NCBI GenBank assembly: GCA_900541685.1
Contig: UQKM01000006.1
Span: forward strand, 1 to 64,000
DNA length: 64,000 nt
Source: an uncultured Collinsella sp.
Lineage (GTDB): Bacteria > Actinomycetota > Coriobacteriia > Coriobacteriales > Coriobacteriaceae
Direction of reading: 5' to 3'
Position numbers and translations under genes: made by a program. The notes under the pieces are model-generated. The model did no database searches and was not told the DNA's origin. It saw only the letters and a list, made by a program, of their open reading frames with translations. Of the stretch, positions 6,976-14,723 are shown one piece after another; the first letter of the stretch is position 1; each line of letters opens with the position of its first letter.

Positions 6976-7506
6976 ATGAATATCGTTGTATTGAGCGGCA
7001 GCCCGCGTAAGGGCGCCAATACCGATACCATGGTCGAGGCGTTTGCCGAGACCGCGCGTGAGGGCGGTAATGCGGTTGAGGTCGTCCGCGTTGCCAGCAA
7101 GAAGATCGCCGGCTGCTTGGGATGCCAGTACTGCTTTGCCCATGAGGGCACCTGTGTGCAGAAGGACGACATGGCCGACGTGATCGAGTCACTGATAGAC
7201 GCCGACATGGTTGTCTTCGCTTCGCCTATCTACTGGTTTGATATCACTGCGCAGGAGAAAGCCACCATTGACCGCCTGTATGCCTTCGGTGCCACGGGTT
7301 TCCCGTTCACCAAGACGGCCCTTTTACTCGATAGCCACAGTGAGGGCGTCTATGATGCGGCGATCGCTATGTACAAGTCAACCTGCGCGTACTGCAAGTG
7401 GGAGGACCAGGGCATTGTCACGATTGGCGGCATGACCGAGCGCGACAGCATGGCATCGTCGCCCAAGTTGAAAGAGGTGCGAGAGTTCGCTCGCAAGCTC
7501 GCCTAA
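6976..7506 (+). CDS. Flavodoxin-fold NAD(P)H-dependent FMN reductase family protein
   Basis: A 176-residue flavodoxin-like protein. The N-terminus VVLSGSPRKGANTDTM is the FMN phosphate-binding loop of the NADPH-dependent FMN reductase / iron-sulfur flavoprotein group. A Cys-rich stretch (GCLGCQYCFAHEGTC, about 47-61) and SPIYWFDI (about 83-90) are typical of multimeric flavodoxin WrbA-like and iron-sulfur flavoproteins. Whether the cysteines bind a cluster is not certain. It probably acts as a cytoplasmic flavin electron carrier or quinone/nitro reductase. Clear ribosome site AAGGAGAGGG. It stands alone, downstream of the sirtuin region. Confidence 0.85.
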   Translation: MNIVVLSGSPRKGANTDTMVEAFAETAREGGNAVEVVRVASKKIAGCLGCQYCFAHEGTCVQKDDMADVIESLIDADMVVFASPIYWFDITAQEKATIDRLYAFGATGFPFTKTALLLDSHSEGVYDAAIAMYKSTCAYCKWEDQGIVTIGGMTERDSMASSPKLKEVREFARKLA

Positions 7507-7521
7507 GGACAAGAGGAGCGC

Positions 7522-7623
7522 ATGGCAATCAGCGTTGGTGGAAATGCTTGCTATCCTTACCAAGAGATAGGGGTGTATTCCCTCAAGTGCCGTATAGAAC
7601 AATTTTTAAACGCAGAAAAATAA
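7522..7623 (+). CDS. Possible 33-residue small protein
   Basis: A short frame beginning 16 bp after the flavodoxin-like stop, with ATG preceded by AAGAGGAG. The predicted peptide has two cysteines and no recognisable domain. The good ribosome site is the only support, and the frame could be fortuitous. Confidence 0.25.
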   Translation: MAISVGGNACYPYQEIGVYSLKCRIEQFLNAEK

Positions 7624-7686
7624 CTGAAAACAAATTAATTCGCGTTAAAATATTGTCAAACAGAAGTTCATGAGGGAAGGTTGCGC

Positions 7687-8976
7687 ATGCGTCGCAAGGC
7701 AGACGAGCTCCTTAGGGAATGGCGAGACAGAGCCGATAGAAAACCTTTGCTGGTCAAAGGCGTGCGCCAGTGTGGCAAGACCTATTTGCTCAGAACGTAC
7801 GCCCAGGGTCTTTTCGAATCGGTTGTCTACGTTAATCTTGAGAACGACCGGTCGGCGCGAGCGGATTTTTCGGGCGGTCTTGACCCTCATTCGATTGTAC
7901 GCGCGATCGAGGCTCGTACGGGACAGCGTATCGTGCCTGGCAAAACCTTACTGTTCATTGATGAGATCCAGGCATGCGAGGAAGCGCTCACTTCCCTTAA
8001 ATACTTTTGCGAAGATGCTCCCGAGTATTACGTTGCGGCTGCCGGGTCGCTTCTTGGGGTTGCCATTAACCATCAGTCGTATTCGTTCCCCGTCGGAAAG
8101 ACCGACTTGATTGAGATGACTCCACTCGATTTCGAGGAGTTTCTCTGGGCGATGGGGCACGATCAGCTGGTCGACGAGATACGCTCATCATTCGAGATAA
8201 TGGGTCCTCTTGCGCCAAGCCTTCATGAAAAGGCGCTTGGGCTCTATCGACAGTATCTTGTTGTTGGCGGAATGCCCGAGGCGGTCCAAACGTACATCGA
8301 TGATCAGTCAATCATTGATGTGGCCGAAAAGCATCGGATTATTCTCGACGGATATTCCGCCGACACCAATAAATATGCTGATGAACGCTTGAGCGCAAAG
8401 ACGCGTGCGTGCTTCGATTCCATTCCACAGCAGCTTGCCAAAGAGAATCGTAAATTTCAATACAAGGTAGTGCGAGCGGGGGGCAATGCGTCTCTCTTTG
8501 GAGATGCTCTCGATTGGCTTGTATTGTCGGGTACGGTGGCGCGCTGCAGCCTAGTCGGGCAGATCGAAAGCCCTTTAGAGGCCTTCGTTAACCCTTCTGC
8601 TTTTAAAATCTATCAGGCGGATACAGGGCTGCTGGTCTCCAAGGCCGGTGCTCAACGCGCCGATATTCTTGCCGGTATCGGCGGCACATTCATGGGTGCA
8701 CTTACCGAAAACTACGTTGCCCAACAGCTTTCAGCCATGGGTTATCCACTGCATTATTGGGCGCGAGATAATCGTGCGGAAATCGACTTTGTAGTAGAGA
8801 AGCAGGGATGCTTGTCTGCGATTGAAGTCAAGGCGGGGGAGAACACAAGATCTCGAAGTCTGTCCTCACTTAAAAAGACCCATCCGGGCGTGCGCCTTAT
8901 CAGGCTATCGACTAAGCCCTTTGGAATGAATGATGGGCTTATGTCTGTTCCGCTTTATGCGGCATTTTGTCTATAG
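7687..8976 (+). CDS. AAA-family ATPase with DUF4143 C-terminal domain
   Basis: A 429-residue protein of the widespread AAA_14/DUF4143 group. The Walker A is GVRQCGKT (about residues 25-32), the Walker B is LLFIDEIQ near residue 95, and a sensor-like AAGSLLGV follows. The C-terminal DUF4143 domain ends with a restriction-endonuclease-like ENYVAQQL...IDFVVE...AIEVKAG pattern, suggesting a PD-(D/E)XK-type fold. The cellular role of the family is not settled; members are common single-gene accessory loci in gut bacteria. I use ATG 7687, which follows GGGAAGG; a TTG two codons upstream is possible. It is flanked by noncoding AT-rich sequence upstream and a strong terminator downstream, so it is monocistronic. 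Confidence 0.87.
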   Translation: MRRKADELLREWRDRADRKPLLVKGVRQCGKTYLLRTYAQGLFESVVYVNLENDRSARADFSGGLDPHSIVRAIEARTGQRIVPGKTLLFIDEIQACEEALTSLKYFCEDAPEYYVAAAGSLLGVAINHQSYSFPVGKTDLIEMTPLDFEEFLWAMGHDQLVDEIRSSFEIMGPLAPSLHEKALGLYRQYLVVGGMPEAVQTYIDDQSIIDVAEKHRIILDGYSADTNKYADERLSAKTRACFDSIPQQLAKENRKFQYKVVRAGGNASLFGDALDWLVLSGTVARCSLVGQIESPLEAFVNPSAFKIYQADTGLLVSKAGAQRADILAGIGGTFMGALTENYVAQQLSAMGYPLHYWARDNRAEIDFVVEKQGCLSAIEVKAGENTRSRSLSSLKKTHPGVRLIRLSTKPFGMNDGLMSVPLYAAFCL

Positions 8977-8998
8977 GGATGATGCTGGTGTAATGCAT

Positions 8999-9044
8999 GG
9001 GGCCCGGGGCGCAGCGTTTACTGCGCTCCGGGCCCCGCTGCTTT
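8999..9044. terminator. Strong terminator hairpin after the ATPase gene
   Basis: A 16-bp GC-rich stem (GGGGCCCGGGGCGCAG against CTGCGCTCCGGGCCCC, one wobble pair) with a 6-nt loop. It lies between the convergent ATPase and topoisomerase genes and probably serves both. Confidence 0.75.
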
Positions 9045-9075
9045 GTAAAACCATGACGGTTTAGTCGCCGTTGTT

Positions 9076-11316
9076 TTAGTCAAACAAACTCGGCATGTCA
9101 TTTTCCTTCATGAGGGCGCCGGCGGAGGGCAGGCTCTGCGCGGTGAACTTCTCGGCCGAGACGCCGGCGCCAAGGATTTCCTCGGTCGTGCCGACGGTGG
9201 TGACCGAGCGGCCCTTCTTGGCCGTAAAGGCCTGGACGCCCTGCGTGTTGGTGGTCGTCTTGGTCTTGAGCAGCGACGTGTTGAAGTTCATCAGACGGTA
9301 GTCGCTCGAGACCAGCGCGATGTCGCGATCTTCCTTGAGCACCTGGGCATACAGCAGCTTGCTGCCACCATAGATGGCGTTTTTGAGGCGCTTGCGGTTG
9401 GTCTTGGTAACGTATCCGGCAAGCGCGACACGCACCACGCGGCCGTTCTCAAAGACGAACAGCACGTCGGCCTTGTAGTCCTCGGGGTCGATGACCCAGA
9501 TGACGTTCTCGTCGGGTTCCATCTCAAGATCGGTCGGCAGGTACGAGCCCAGCTGTGCCGACTTGGTGTCCTCAAACGCCGTGACCTTGCACTTGTACAC
9601 CTGGCTCTTGTTGGTAAAGACCAGCAGCTCGTGGGTGTTGGAGGACGGGAACTCGATAAAGGGTTTGTCGCCGTCCTTGTACTTGAGCGTGGTCGCCTTC
9701 TTGAGCACGCGGTCCGTCATCTTCTTGAGGTAGCCATCGCGCGAGAGCATGATCGTAACCGGGTACTCCTCGACCTCGGGCTCCAAGCTTACCTCGATAA
9801 CCTCATGGGGCTCGATCCTGCCCGTGCGGCGCGGCATCACGTACTTCTTGTTGACCGCGGCCAGCTCGTCGCTGATGACCTTCTTGATGTTCTCTTCGCT
9901 CGAAAGGATCTCCTCAAGCTCGGCAATCTCACCCTCGAGCTTAGCGATGTCCTTGGTGCGGTTGAGGATGTACTCCTCGTTGATGTTGCGGAGCTTGAGC
10001 TCGGCGACAAACTCGGCCTGGGTCTCGTCGATGTCGAAGCCCTTCATAAGGTTGGGCACGACCTCGGCCTCGAGTTTGGTGCCGCGGATGATGGCGATCG
10101 CCTTGTCGATGTCGAGCAGGATCGCCTCAAGGCCGTGCAGCAGGTGCAGGCGCTCGGACTTTTTGCCCAGGTCAAAGTTAATGCGGCGACGCGTGGACTC
10201 AATACGCCACTTGACCCACTCGCGCAGGATCTGGCGCACGCCCATAACACGGGGATAGCCGTCGACGAGCACGTTGAAGTTGCACGAGAACGAGTCCTGC
10301 AGCGTGGTCGAGCGATAGAGCTTGGCCATGAGCTTGTCGGGGTCGACGCCGCGCTTAAGGTCGATGGCGATGCGCAAGCCCGAGAGGTCGGTCTCGTCGC
10401 GGATGTCAGCGATCTCTTTGACCTTGCCCTCCTTGGAGAGCTTGACGATGCGCTCGATGATGACATCGGTCTTGGTGGTGTAGGGGATCTCATACACCTC
10501 GATGATGCGCTCTTCGGGAATCCAGCGCCAGCGGGAGCGAATCTGGAAGCTGCCAAGACCGGTCTCGATGATCTTCTCCATCTCCTCGCGGCGGTAGATA
10601 ATCTCGCCGCCGGTCGAGAAATCGGGCATGGGCATGTACTCGAGCAGATCGCAGTCGGGGTCCTTCAGGTAGTGCATCGTGGCGGTGCAGACCTCGTTGA
10701 GGTTGAAGCCGCAGATATCGGACGCCATAGCGACGCCGATGCCCTTGTTGGCCGAGACGAGGATGTTGGGGAACGTGGTGGGCAGCAGACGCGGCTCCTT
10801 CATGGCACCGTCGTAGCTGTCGACGAAGTCGACCGGGTCCTTGTCGATGTCCTTGAAGATCTCGGCGCTGATGGGGGAGAGCTTGGCCTCGGTGTAACGC
10901 GAGGCGGCGTAGCTCAGGTCGCCCGAATAGTACTTGCCAAAGTTGCCCTTCGACTCCACGAAGGGGGCAAGCAGCGCTTCGTTACCCGTCGCCAGGCGCA
11001 CCATCGTCTCGTAGATCGCGGCGTCGCCGTGCGGGTTGAGCTTCATGGTCTGACCCACGATGTTGGCGCTCTTCTGGCGCTCGCCCTTGAGCAGACCCAT
11101 CTTGTACATAGTGTAGAGCAGCTTGCGATGCGAGGGCTTAAAGCCGTCGATCTCGGGGAATGCACGCGAGACGTTGACGCTCATGGCGTAGGGCATGTAG
11201 TTGACCTCGAGCGTCTGCGTGATTGGCTGATCGGTGACCTCGGAGTGCAGGCCGATGACGTTCTCGGCGTTGACCTGCTTTTTCTTTGGCTGGTTCTTCG
11301 TCTTCTTCTTTGCCAC
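9076..11316 (-). CDS. Type IIA DNA topoisomerase subunit A (ParC/GyrA-like)
   Basis: A 746-residue GyrA/ParC-family protein. The winged-helix segment has KPSHRKLLYTMYK and the catalytic tyrosine is in AASRYTEA (Y141). The breakage-reunion domain is followed by a coiled-coil region (around 430-490) and a C-terminal part with weak beta-pinwheel repeats. Together with the downstream-encoded ATPase subunit it would form a heterotetramer that passes duplex DNA through a double-strand break. It is divergent from housekeeping GyrA: the leader is Lys-rich and the C-terminal domain short, so it may be the topo IV or an additional paralogue. It lies 45 bp after the ParE-like gene and is cotranscribed with it. 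Confidence 0.88.
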   Translation of the reverse strand: MAKKKTKNQPKKKQVNAENVIGLHSEVTDQPITQTLEVNYMPYAMSVNVSRAFPEIDGFKPSHRKLLYTMYKMGLLKGERQKSANIVGQTMKLNPHGDAAIYETMVRLATGNEALLAPFVESKGNFGKYYSGDLSYAASRYTEAKLSPISAEIFKDIDKDPVDFVDSYDGAMKEPRLLPTTFPNILVSANKGIGVAMASDICGFNLNEVCTATMHYLKDPDCDLLEYMPMPDFSTGGEIIYRREEMEKIIETGLGSFQIRSRWRWIPEERIIEVYEIPYTTKTDVIIERIVKLSKEGKVKEIADIRDETDLSGLRIAIDLKRGVDPDKLMAKLYRSTTLQDSFSCNFNVLVDGYPRVMGVRQILREWVKWRIESTRRRINFDLGKKSERLHLLHGLEAILLDIDKAIAIIRGTKLEAEVVPNLMKGFDIDETQAEFVAELKLRNINEEYILNRTKDIAKLEGEIAELEEILSSEENIKKVISDELAAVNKKYVMPRRTGRIEPHEVIEVSLEPEVEEYPVTIMLSRDGYLKKMTDRVLKKATTLKYKDGDKPFIEFPSSNTHELLVFTNKSQVYKCKVTAFEDTKSAQLGSYLPTDLEMEPDENVIWVIDPEDYKADVLFVFENGRVVRVALAGYVTKTNRKRLKNAIYGGSKLLYAQVLKEDRDIALVSSDYRLMNFNTSLLKTKTTTNTQGVQAFTAKKGRSVTTVGTTEEILGAGVSAEKFTAQSLPSAGALMKENDMPSLFD

Positions 11317-11361
11317 GATTTCCTCTTGAACTTCTTATGGGCCGTCGTTATCGATGTGCTG

Positions 11362-13359
11362 CTATTGCAGGTCCAGCTGGTCCAGGTATTCCTTGCCGTG
11401 CTCGGAGATATGGCGCTTGCGGCCTGCCTCGTCGTTGCCCAGCAACAGGTTGAACATGGTTTCCATCTTGGTGACGTCCTCGGGCTCCACCTTGATCAGG
11501 CGACGCGTCTCGGGGTTCATGGTGGTGAGCCACATCATGTCCGGATCGTTCTCACCAAGACCCTTGGAGCGGTTGATCGAGCACTTCTGGTCGCCGATCT
11601 CCTTAAGAATGCCGTTCTTCTCGAGTTCGGTGTAGGCAAAGTAGGTCTTCTCTTTGCAGTTGATCTCGTAGAGCGGTGACTCGGCGATATACACGTAGCC
11701 CTCGTCGATAAGCGTGGGCACCAGGCGGTAGAGCATGGTGAGCACGAGCGTGCGGATGTGATAACCGTCGACGTCGGCGTCCGTACAGATGATGACCTTG
11801 TTCCAGTTGAGGTTGTCCAGGTCGAAGGCACCAAGGTTCTTGATGCGCTTGTCCTTGATCTCCACACCGCAGCCCAGCACGCGCATAAGGTCCATGATGA
11901 TGTCGGACTTAAAGATGCGTGGGTAGTCCTCTTTCAGACAGTTGAGGATCTTGCCTCGGACGGGCATAACACCCTGGAACTCGGCATCGCGCGAGGTGCG
12001 GATGGCGCCTGCTGCCGAGTCGCCCTCTACGATGTAGATCTCGCGACGGCTCTTGTCCTTGGAGCGGCAGTCGATGAACTTCTGCACGCGGTTGGCCATG
12101 TCGGTCTTCTGCTGCAGATTGGTCTTGATGCTCTGGCGCGTCTTCTCGGCGTTCTCGCGCGAGCGCTTGTTGATGAGCACCTGCTCCACGATCTTGTTGG
12201 CAGCGTCTTTGTTCTCGATCAAGTAGGTCGAGAGGCGCTCCTTAAAGAAGGCGGTCATGGCCTGCTGGATAAAGCGGTTATTGATAGCCTTCTTGGTCTG
12301 GTTTTCGTAGGACGTCTGGGTGGAGAAGCAGTTGGTCACCAGTACCAGGCAGTCCTGGACGTCTTGCCACTTAATGCCGGTCTCGTTTTTGTTGTACTTG
12401 CCCTGTTGCTTAATATAGGCATCGATGGCGCTGGTCAGAGCGCTGCGCGCGGCCTTTTCGGGCGAACCGCCGTTCTCGAGCCATGACGAGTTGTGGTAGT
12501 ACTCCTGCATCATGAAGGTGCGCGAGAAGCACATGCACGCGGTAATCTTGACGTTGTAGTCGGGCAGGTCCTCGCGGTCGCGACCGCGGCGGTCGGCCTC
12601 GATAAAGAAGGGCTCGGTGAGGTAGTCGGCACCGACCTTCTCGAGCACATAGTCCTCGATGCCCTTGGGGTAGCAAAAGTCCTCTTCGGAAAACTCGCCA
12701 TCGTCGCCCTCGATGCGCAGGCGGAAGGTAACGTTGGCGTTGACCACGGCCTGGCGGCGCATGGTCTCGCGATACCAATCGTGGGGGATGCTGATGGAGG
12801 TGAAGACCTCAAGATCGGGGCGCCACTTGATGGTGGTGCCGGTGCGGTCCTCGTCGCTGGGCTCAATCTCGAGCGCCTTCTTTTTGGCGCCGACGACCTT
12901 GCCCTTCTTAAAGTGTAAGGAGTACTTGTTACCGTCACGCCAGACGGTGACGTCCATGTACTCGGAGGCGTACTGGGTCGCGCAGGAGCCCAGGCCGTTG
13001 GTGCCGAGCGAGAAGTCGTAGTCGCCGCCCTGGTTGTTGTTATACTTGCCGCCGGCGTAGAGCTCGCAAAAGACGAGCTCCCAGTTAAAGCGCTTCTCGG
13101 AGGGGTTCCAGTCGAGCGGGCAGCCGCGGCCGTTGTCCTCTACCTGGATGGAGCCATCGCGAAAGGCGGTAAGGGTGATGAGCTTGCCGTAGCCCTGGCG
13201 CGCCTCGTCAACGGCGTTGGACAGGATCTCGAAGGCGGCATGCGCGCAACCGTCGAGTCCGTCCGAGCCAAAGATGACGGCGGGGCGCAGGCGTACGCGC
13301 TCCTCGTCCTTGAGCTGACGAATACTGTCGTTACCATAGTTTGCGGTGTTTTTTGCCAT
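11362..13359 (-). CDS. Type IIA DNA topoisomerase subunit B (ParE/GyrB-like)
   Basis: A 665-residue GyrB/ParE-family ATPase subunit. The GHKL motifs are visible as EILSNAVDEA (Mg-ATP Glu/Asn) and VEDNGRGCP, followed by a GTNGLGSCAT lid. The Toprim motifs are YIVEGDSAAG and ICTDADVDGYHIRTL, and the C-terminal RSKGLGE block is present. The EGDSA tail is Ala-Gly instead of the usual Gly-Gly, and MPVRGK replaces the common LPLRGK. I take ATG 13359; a longer in-frame extension to 13761 runs through AT-rich noncoding sequence and lacks protein character. It precedes the subunit A gene in one operon. Confidence 0.88.
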   Translation of the reverse strand: MAKNTANYGNDSIRQLKDEERVRLRPAVIFGSDGLDGCAHAAFEILSNAVDEARQGYGKLITLTAFRDGSIQVEDNGRGCPLDWNPSEKRFNWELVFCELYAGGKYNNNQGGDYDFSLGTNGLGSCATQYASEYMDVTVWRDGNKYSLHFKKGKVVGAKKKALEIEPSDEDRTGTTIKWRPDLEVFTSISIPHDWYRETMRRQAVVNANVTFRLRIEGDDGEFSEEDFCYPKGIEDYVLEKVGADYLTEPFFIEADRRGRDREDLPDYNVKITACMCFSRTFMMQEYYHNSSWLENGGSPEKAARSALTSAIDAYIKQQGKYNKNETGIKWQDVQDCLVLVTNCFSTQTSYENQTKKAINNRFIQQAMTAFFKERLSTYLIENKDAANKIVEQVLINKRSRENAEKTRQSIKTNLQQKTDMANRVQKFIDCRSKDKSRREIYIVEGDSAAGAIRTSRDAEFQGVMPVRGKILNCLKEDYPRIFKSDIIMDLMRVLGCGVEIKDKRIKNLGAFDLDNLNWNKVIICTDADVDGYHIRTLVLTMLYRLVPTLIDEGYVYIAESPLYEINCKEKTYFAYTELEKNGILKEIGDQKCSINRSKGLGENDPDMMWLTTMNPETRRLIKVEPEDVTKMETMFNLLLGNDEAGRKRHISEHGKEYLDQLDLQ

Positions 13360-13725
13360 GCTCGCTCTCTCGGTGCTCCCTTGCTGCGTTTTAGTTATAT
13401 AGATAGTCAAGGTAGCATAGCCCAGGCCCCGGGCGATTCCACCTAACACGAAATCCATCGAACAATCGTTCGAATTAACGGGTATAGTGTTTAGTGGTAG
13501 CGCGGCATTGTTAAACAAATTTGGATACAAACGAATTTTATTTAATAGGGACCTAGTTTTACTAAACAAAATCGAATGATTATGGGTGACACGATTCAGA
13601 AATTCGATGAGTTCGCGGATGCCCAATCTTACTCGGACAAAACCGAGTCGCTTCTGTCCGAGTAAGTTTGAATAGCGAATCGAAATTGTTATGTCCACAT
13701 GGCGATGGCGAACATGATTTCCATA
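13360..13725. other. Noncoding AT-rich spacer with a symmetric element
   Basis: About 366 bp between the topoisomerase operon and the XRE operator region, with no plausible gene. It contains a perfect 11-bp inverted repeat (TTACTCGGACA at 13629-13639, TGTCCGAGTAA at 13655-13665) and a smaller repeat CGAAC-n4-GTTCG near 13453-13466. The minus-strand promoter of the topoisomerase genes must lie here, but no convincing -35/-10 pair is seen. Confidence 0.6.
13629..13665. promoter_or_regulatory. Inverted repeat with an alternative inner hairpin
   Basis: The outer stem TTACTCGGACA / TGTCCGAGTAA is perfect. The left arm can instead pair with ACCGAGT just inside it (ACTCGG / CCGAGT), giving two mutually exclusive structures. 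It may be an operator or an RNA switch element; no U-tract follows. Confidence 0.4.
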
Positions 13726-13794
13726 ATGACAGATATAGTTGACATCTTGTGAAGGATGCAATATATTTCTGTCATGTTACAACGGATATCTGTC
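13726..13794 (+). promoter_or_regulatory. Promoter and symmetric operator of the XRE operon
   Basis: The hexamers TTGACA (13739-13744) and TATATT (13762-13767) are separated by exactly 17 bp, the best promoter in the window. It is bracketed by inverted half-sites: GACAGATAT at 13728-13736 and ATATCTGTC at 13786-13794, with a third half-site TCTGTCAT at 13768-13775 over the -10 box. This layout fits autorepression by the XRE protein encoded 22 bp downstream. Confidence 0.65.
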
Positions 13795-13815
13795 CACATT
13801 TACGAAAGGAACTCC

Positions 13816-14046
13816 ATGCCGGGCAAAAAGAACCTACGCATGAAGGCGGCACGCGCGGCGGCTGGCCTTTCGCAAGCTGACTTAGCCCAAGCCGTGGGCG
13901 TTACGCGCCAGACTATCGGTCTTATTGAGGCGGGCGGCTACAACCCCACGCTCAATTTGTGCGTGGCAATCTGTAAGGCGCTGCGTGTTACGTTGAACGA
14001 CTTGTTTTGGGAAGACGAAACCGACGCCGACCCTAATACTCTTTAG
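13816..14046 (+). CDS. XRE-family helix-turn-helix regulator (YozG-like)
   Basis: A 76-residue Cro/CI-type repressor. The helix-turn-helix is AGLSQADLAQAVGVTRQTIG (about residues 16-35), followed by the IEAGGYNPTLNLCVAICKAL signature of the small single-domain family usually paired with membrane-protein genes. The ATG at 13816 follows AAAGGA; an in-frame extension to 13756 would translate the operator. It is cotranscribed with the membrane protein 9 bp downstream and probably autoregulates through the half-sites around its promoter. Confidence 0.9.
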   Translation: MPGKKNLRMKAARAAAGLSQADLAQAVGVTRQTIGLIEAGGYNPTLNLCVAICKALRVTLNDLFWEDETDADPNTL

Positions 14047-14055
14047 GAGGCCACT

Positions 14056-14640
14056 ATGAAATATGAAGATCTGAAACTCGTGCAAAAGTGGCGTGAATAT
14101 GCCGGACCAAAGGATGAGCGCCTAGAAGCTGAGAACGCGAAGATCTACAAGATTGGTTTCGTGCTGCTTTCGTTTGGCATGTTGATGATCTTTTTCTACC
14201 AGTTTATAGCTCGACAGGTTGCGTGGGTTCACAGCGACGCCAGTGAAATGCCGCATGGCTTTGCAACGCCGTTCGAGGCAGCCATGTATTTGTGGCTCGT
14301 TCTCGTGATGTTGATTTGCGCAGGCCTGCAAACGCGGAAGGGCTATGTCGATACCAATCGTTTTGGGCAAACCGAGCATCTTCCTGTTGGATATTTCCTG
14401 CTTGTCAGCGGTCTTAGCGGCGCCGCGTTTGCACTTGTTATTGCCGCAATGCGCTGTATCGCTGAGGCGCAGATCGTACCGCTCGAAAGCGTCTTTTGGT
14501 TGGCGAACCTGGCCACGGGCGTGTTCTGCGGTGCGACGATTTTCGCGGCCACGTTTGCTGCCCTGTGCGCAACGTTTTTCACGGCGAAAAGACGCCGTGC
14601 CAAGCTCGAAGCAGAGCTCGACTCCTCTGACGATATCTAA
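14056..14640 (+). CDS. Four-helix integral membrane protein of unknown function
   Basis: A 194-residue protein with four predicted membrane segments (about residues 32-52, 76-93, 110-132 and 144-176), a charged N-terminal cytoplasmic head and a Lys/Arg- and Asp-rich C-terminal tail. It resembles the DUF3169/DUF6773-like membrane proteins that often follow a small XRE regulator, but I cannot assign the exact family. AGGAGG precedes the start at 14056. It may be the target whose expression the XRE protein controls. Confidence 0.75.
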   Translation: MKYEDLKLVQKWREYAGPKDERLEAENAKIYKIGFVLLSFGMLMIFFYQFIARQVAWVHSDASEMPHGFATPFEAAMYLWLVLVMLICAGLQTRKGYVDTNRFGQTEHLPVGYFLLVSGLSGAAFALVIAAMRCIAEAQIVPLESVFWLANLATGVFCGATIFAATFAALCATFFTAKRRRAKLEAELDSSDDI

Positions 14641-14646
14641 TGCGTA

Positions 14647-14683
14647 ATGGGCCGGCTCTGGGTATCCAGAACCAGCCCATTTT
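14647..14683. terminator. Intrinsic terminator of the XRE operon
   Basis: A 15-bp stem (ATGGGCCGGCTCTGG against CCAGAACCAGCCCAT, with wobble pairs) and a 4-nt loop, followed by TTTTG on the plus strand. It starts seven bases after the membrane-protein stop. Confidence 0.75.
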
Positions 14684-14723
14684 GATGTTCGATGAGCCGA
14701 GTCGGCGTCTCTCGTAAAAGCAA

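Noticed and set aside
9631..11679. A 682-codon plus-strand reading frame antisense to the topoisomerase genes
   Set aside because: Its translation is Leu/Val/Asp-rich mirror coding of a conserved gene on the other strand, without motifs; high GC makes such shadow frames common.
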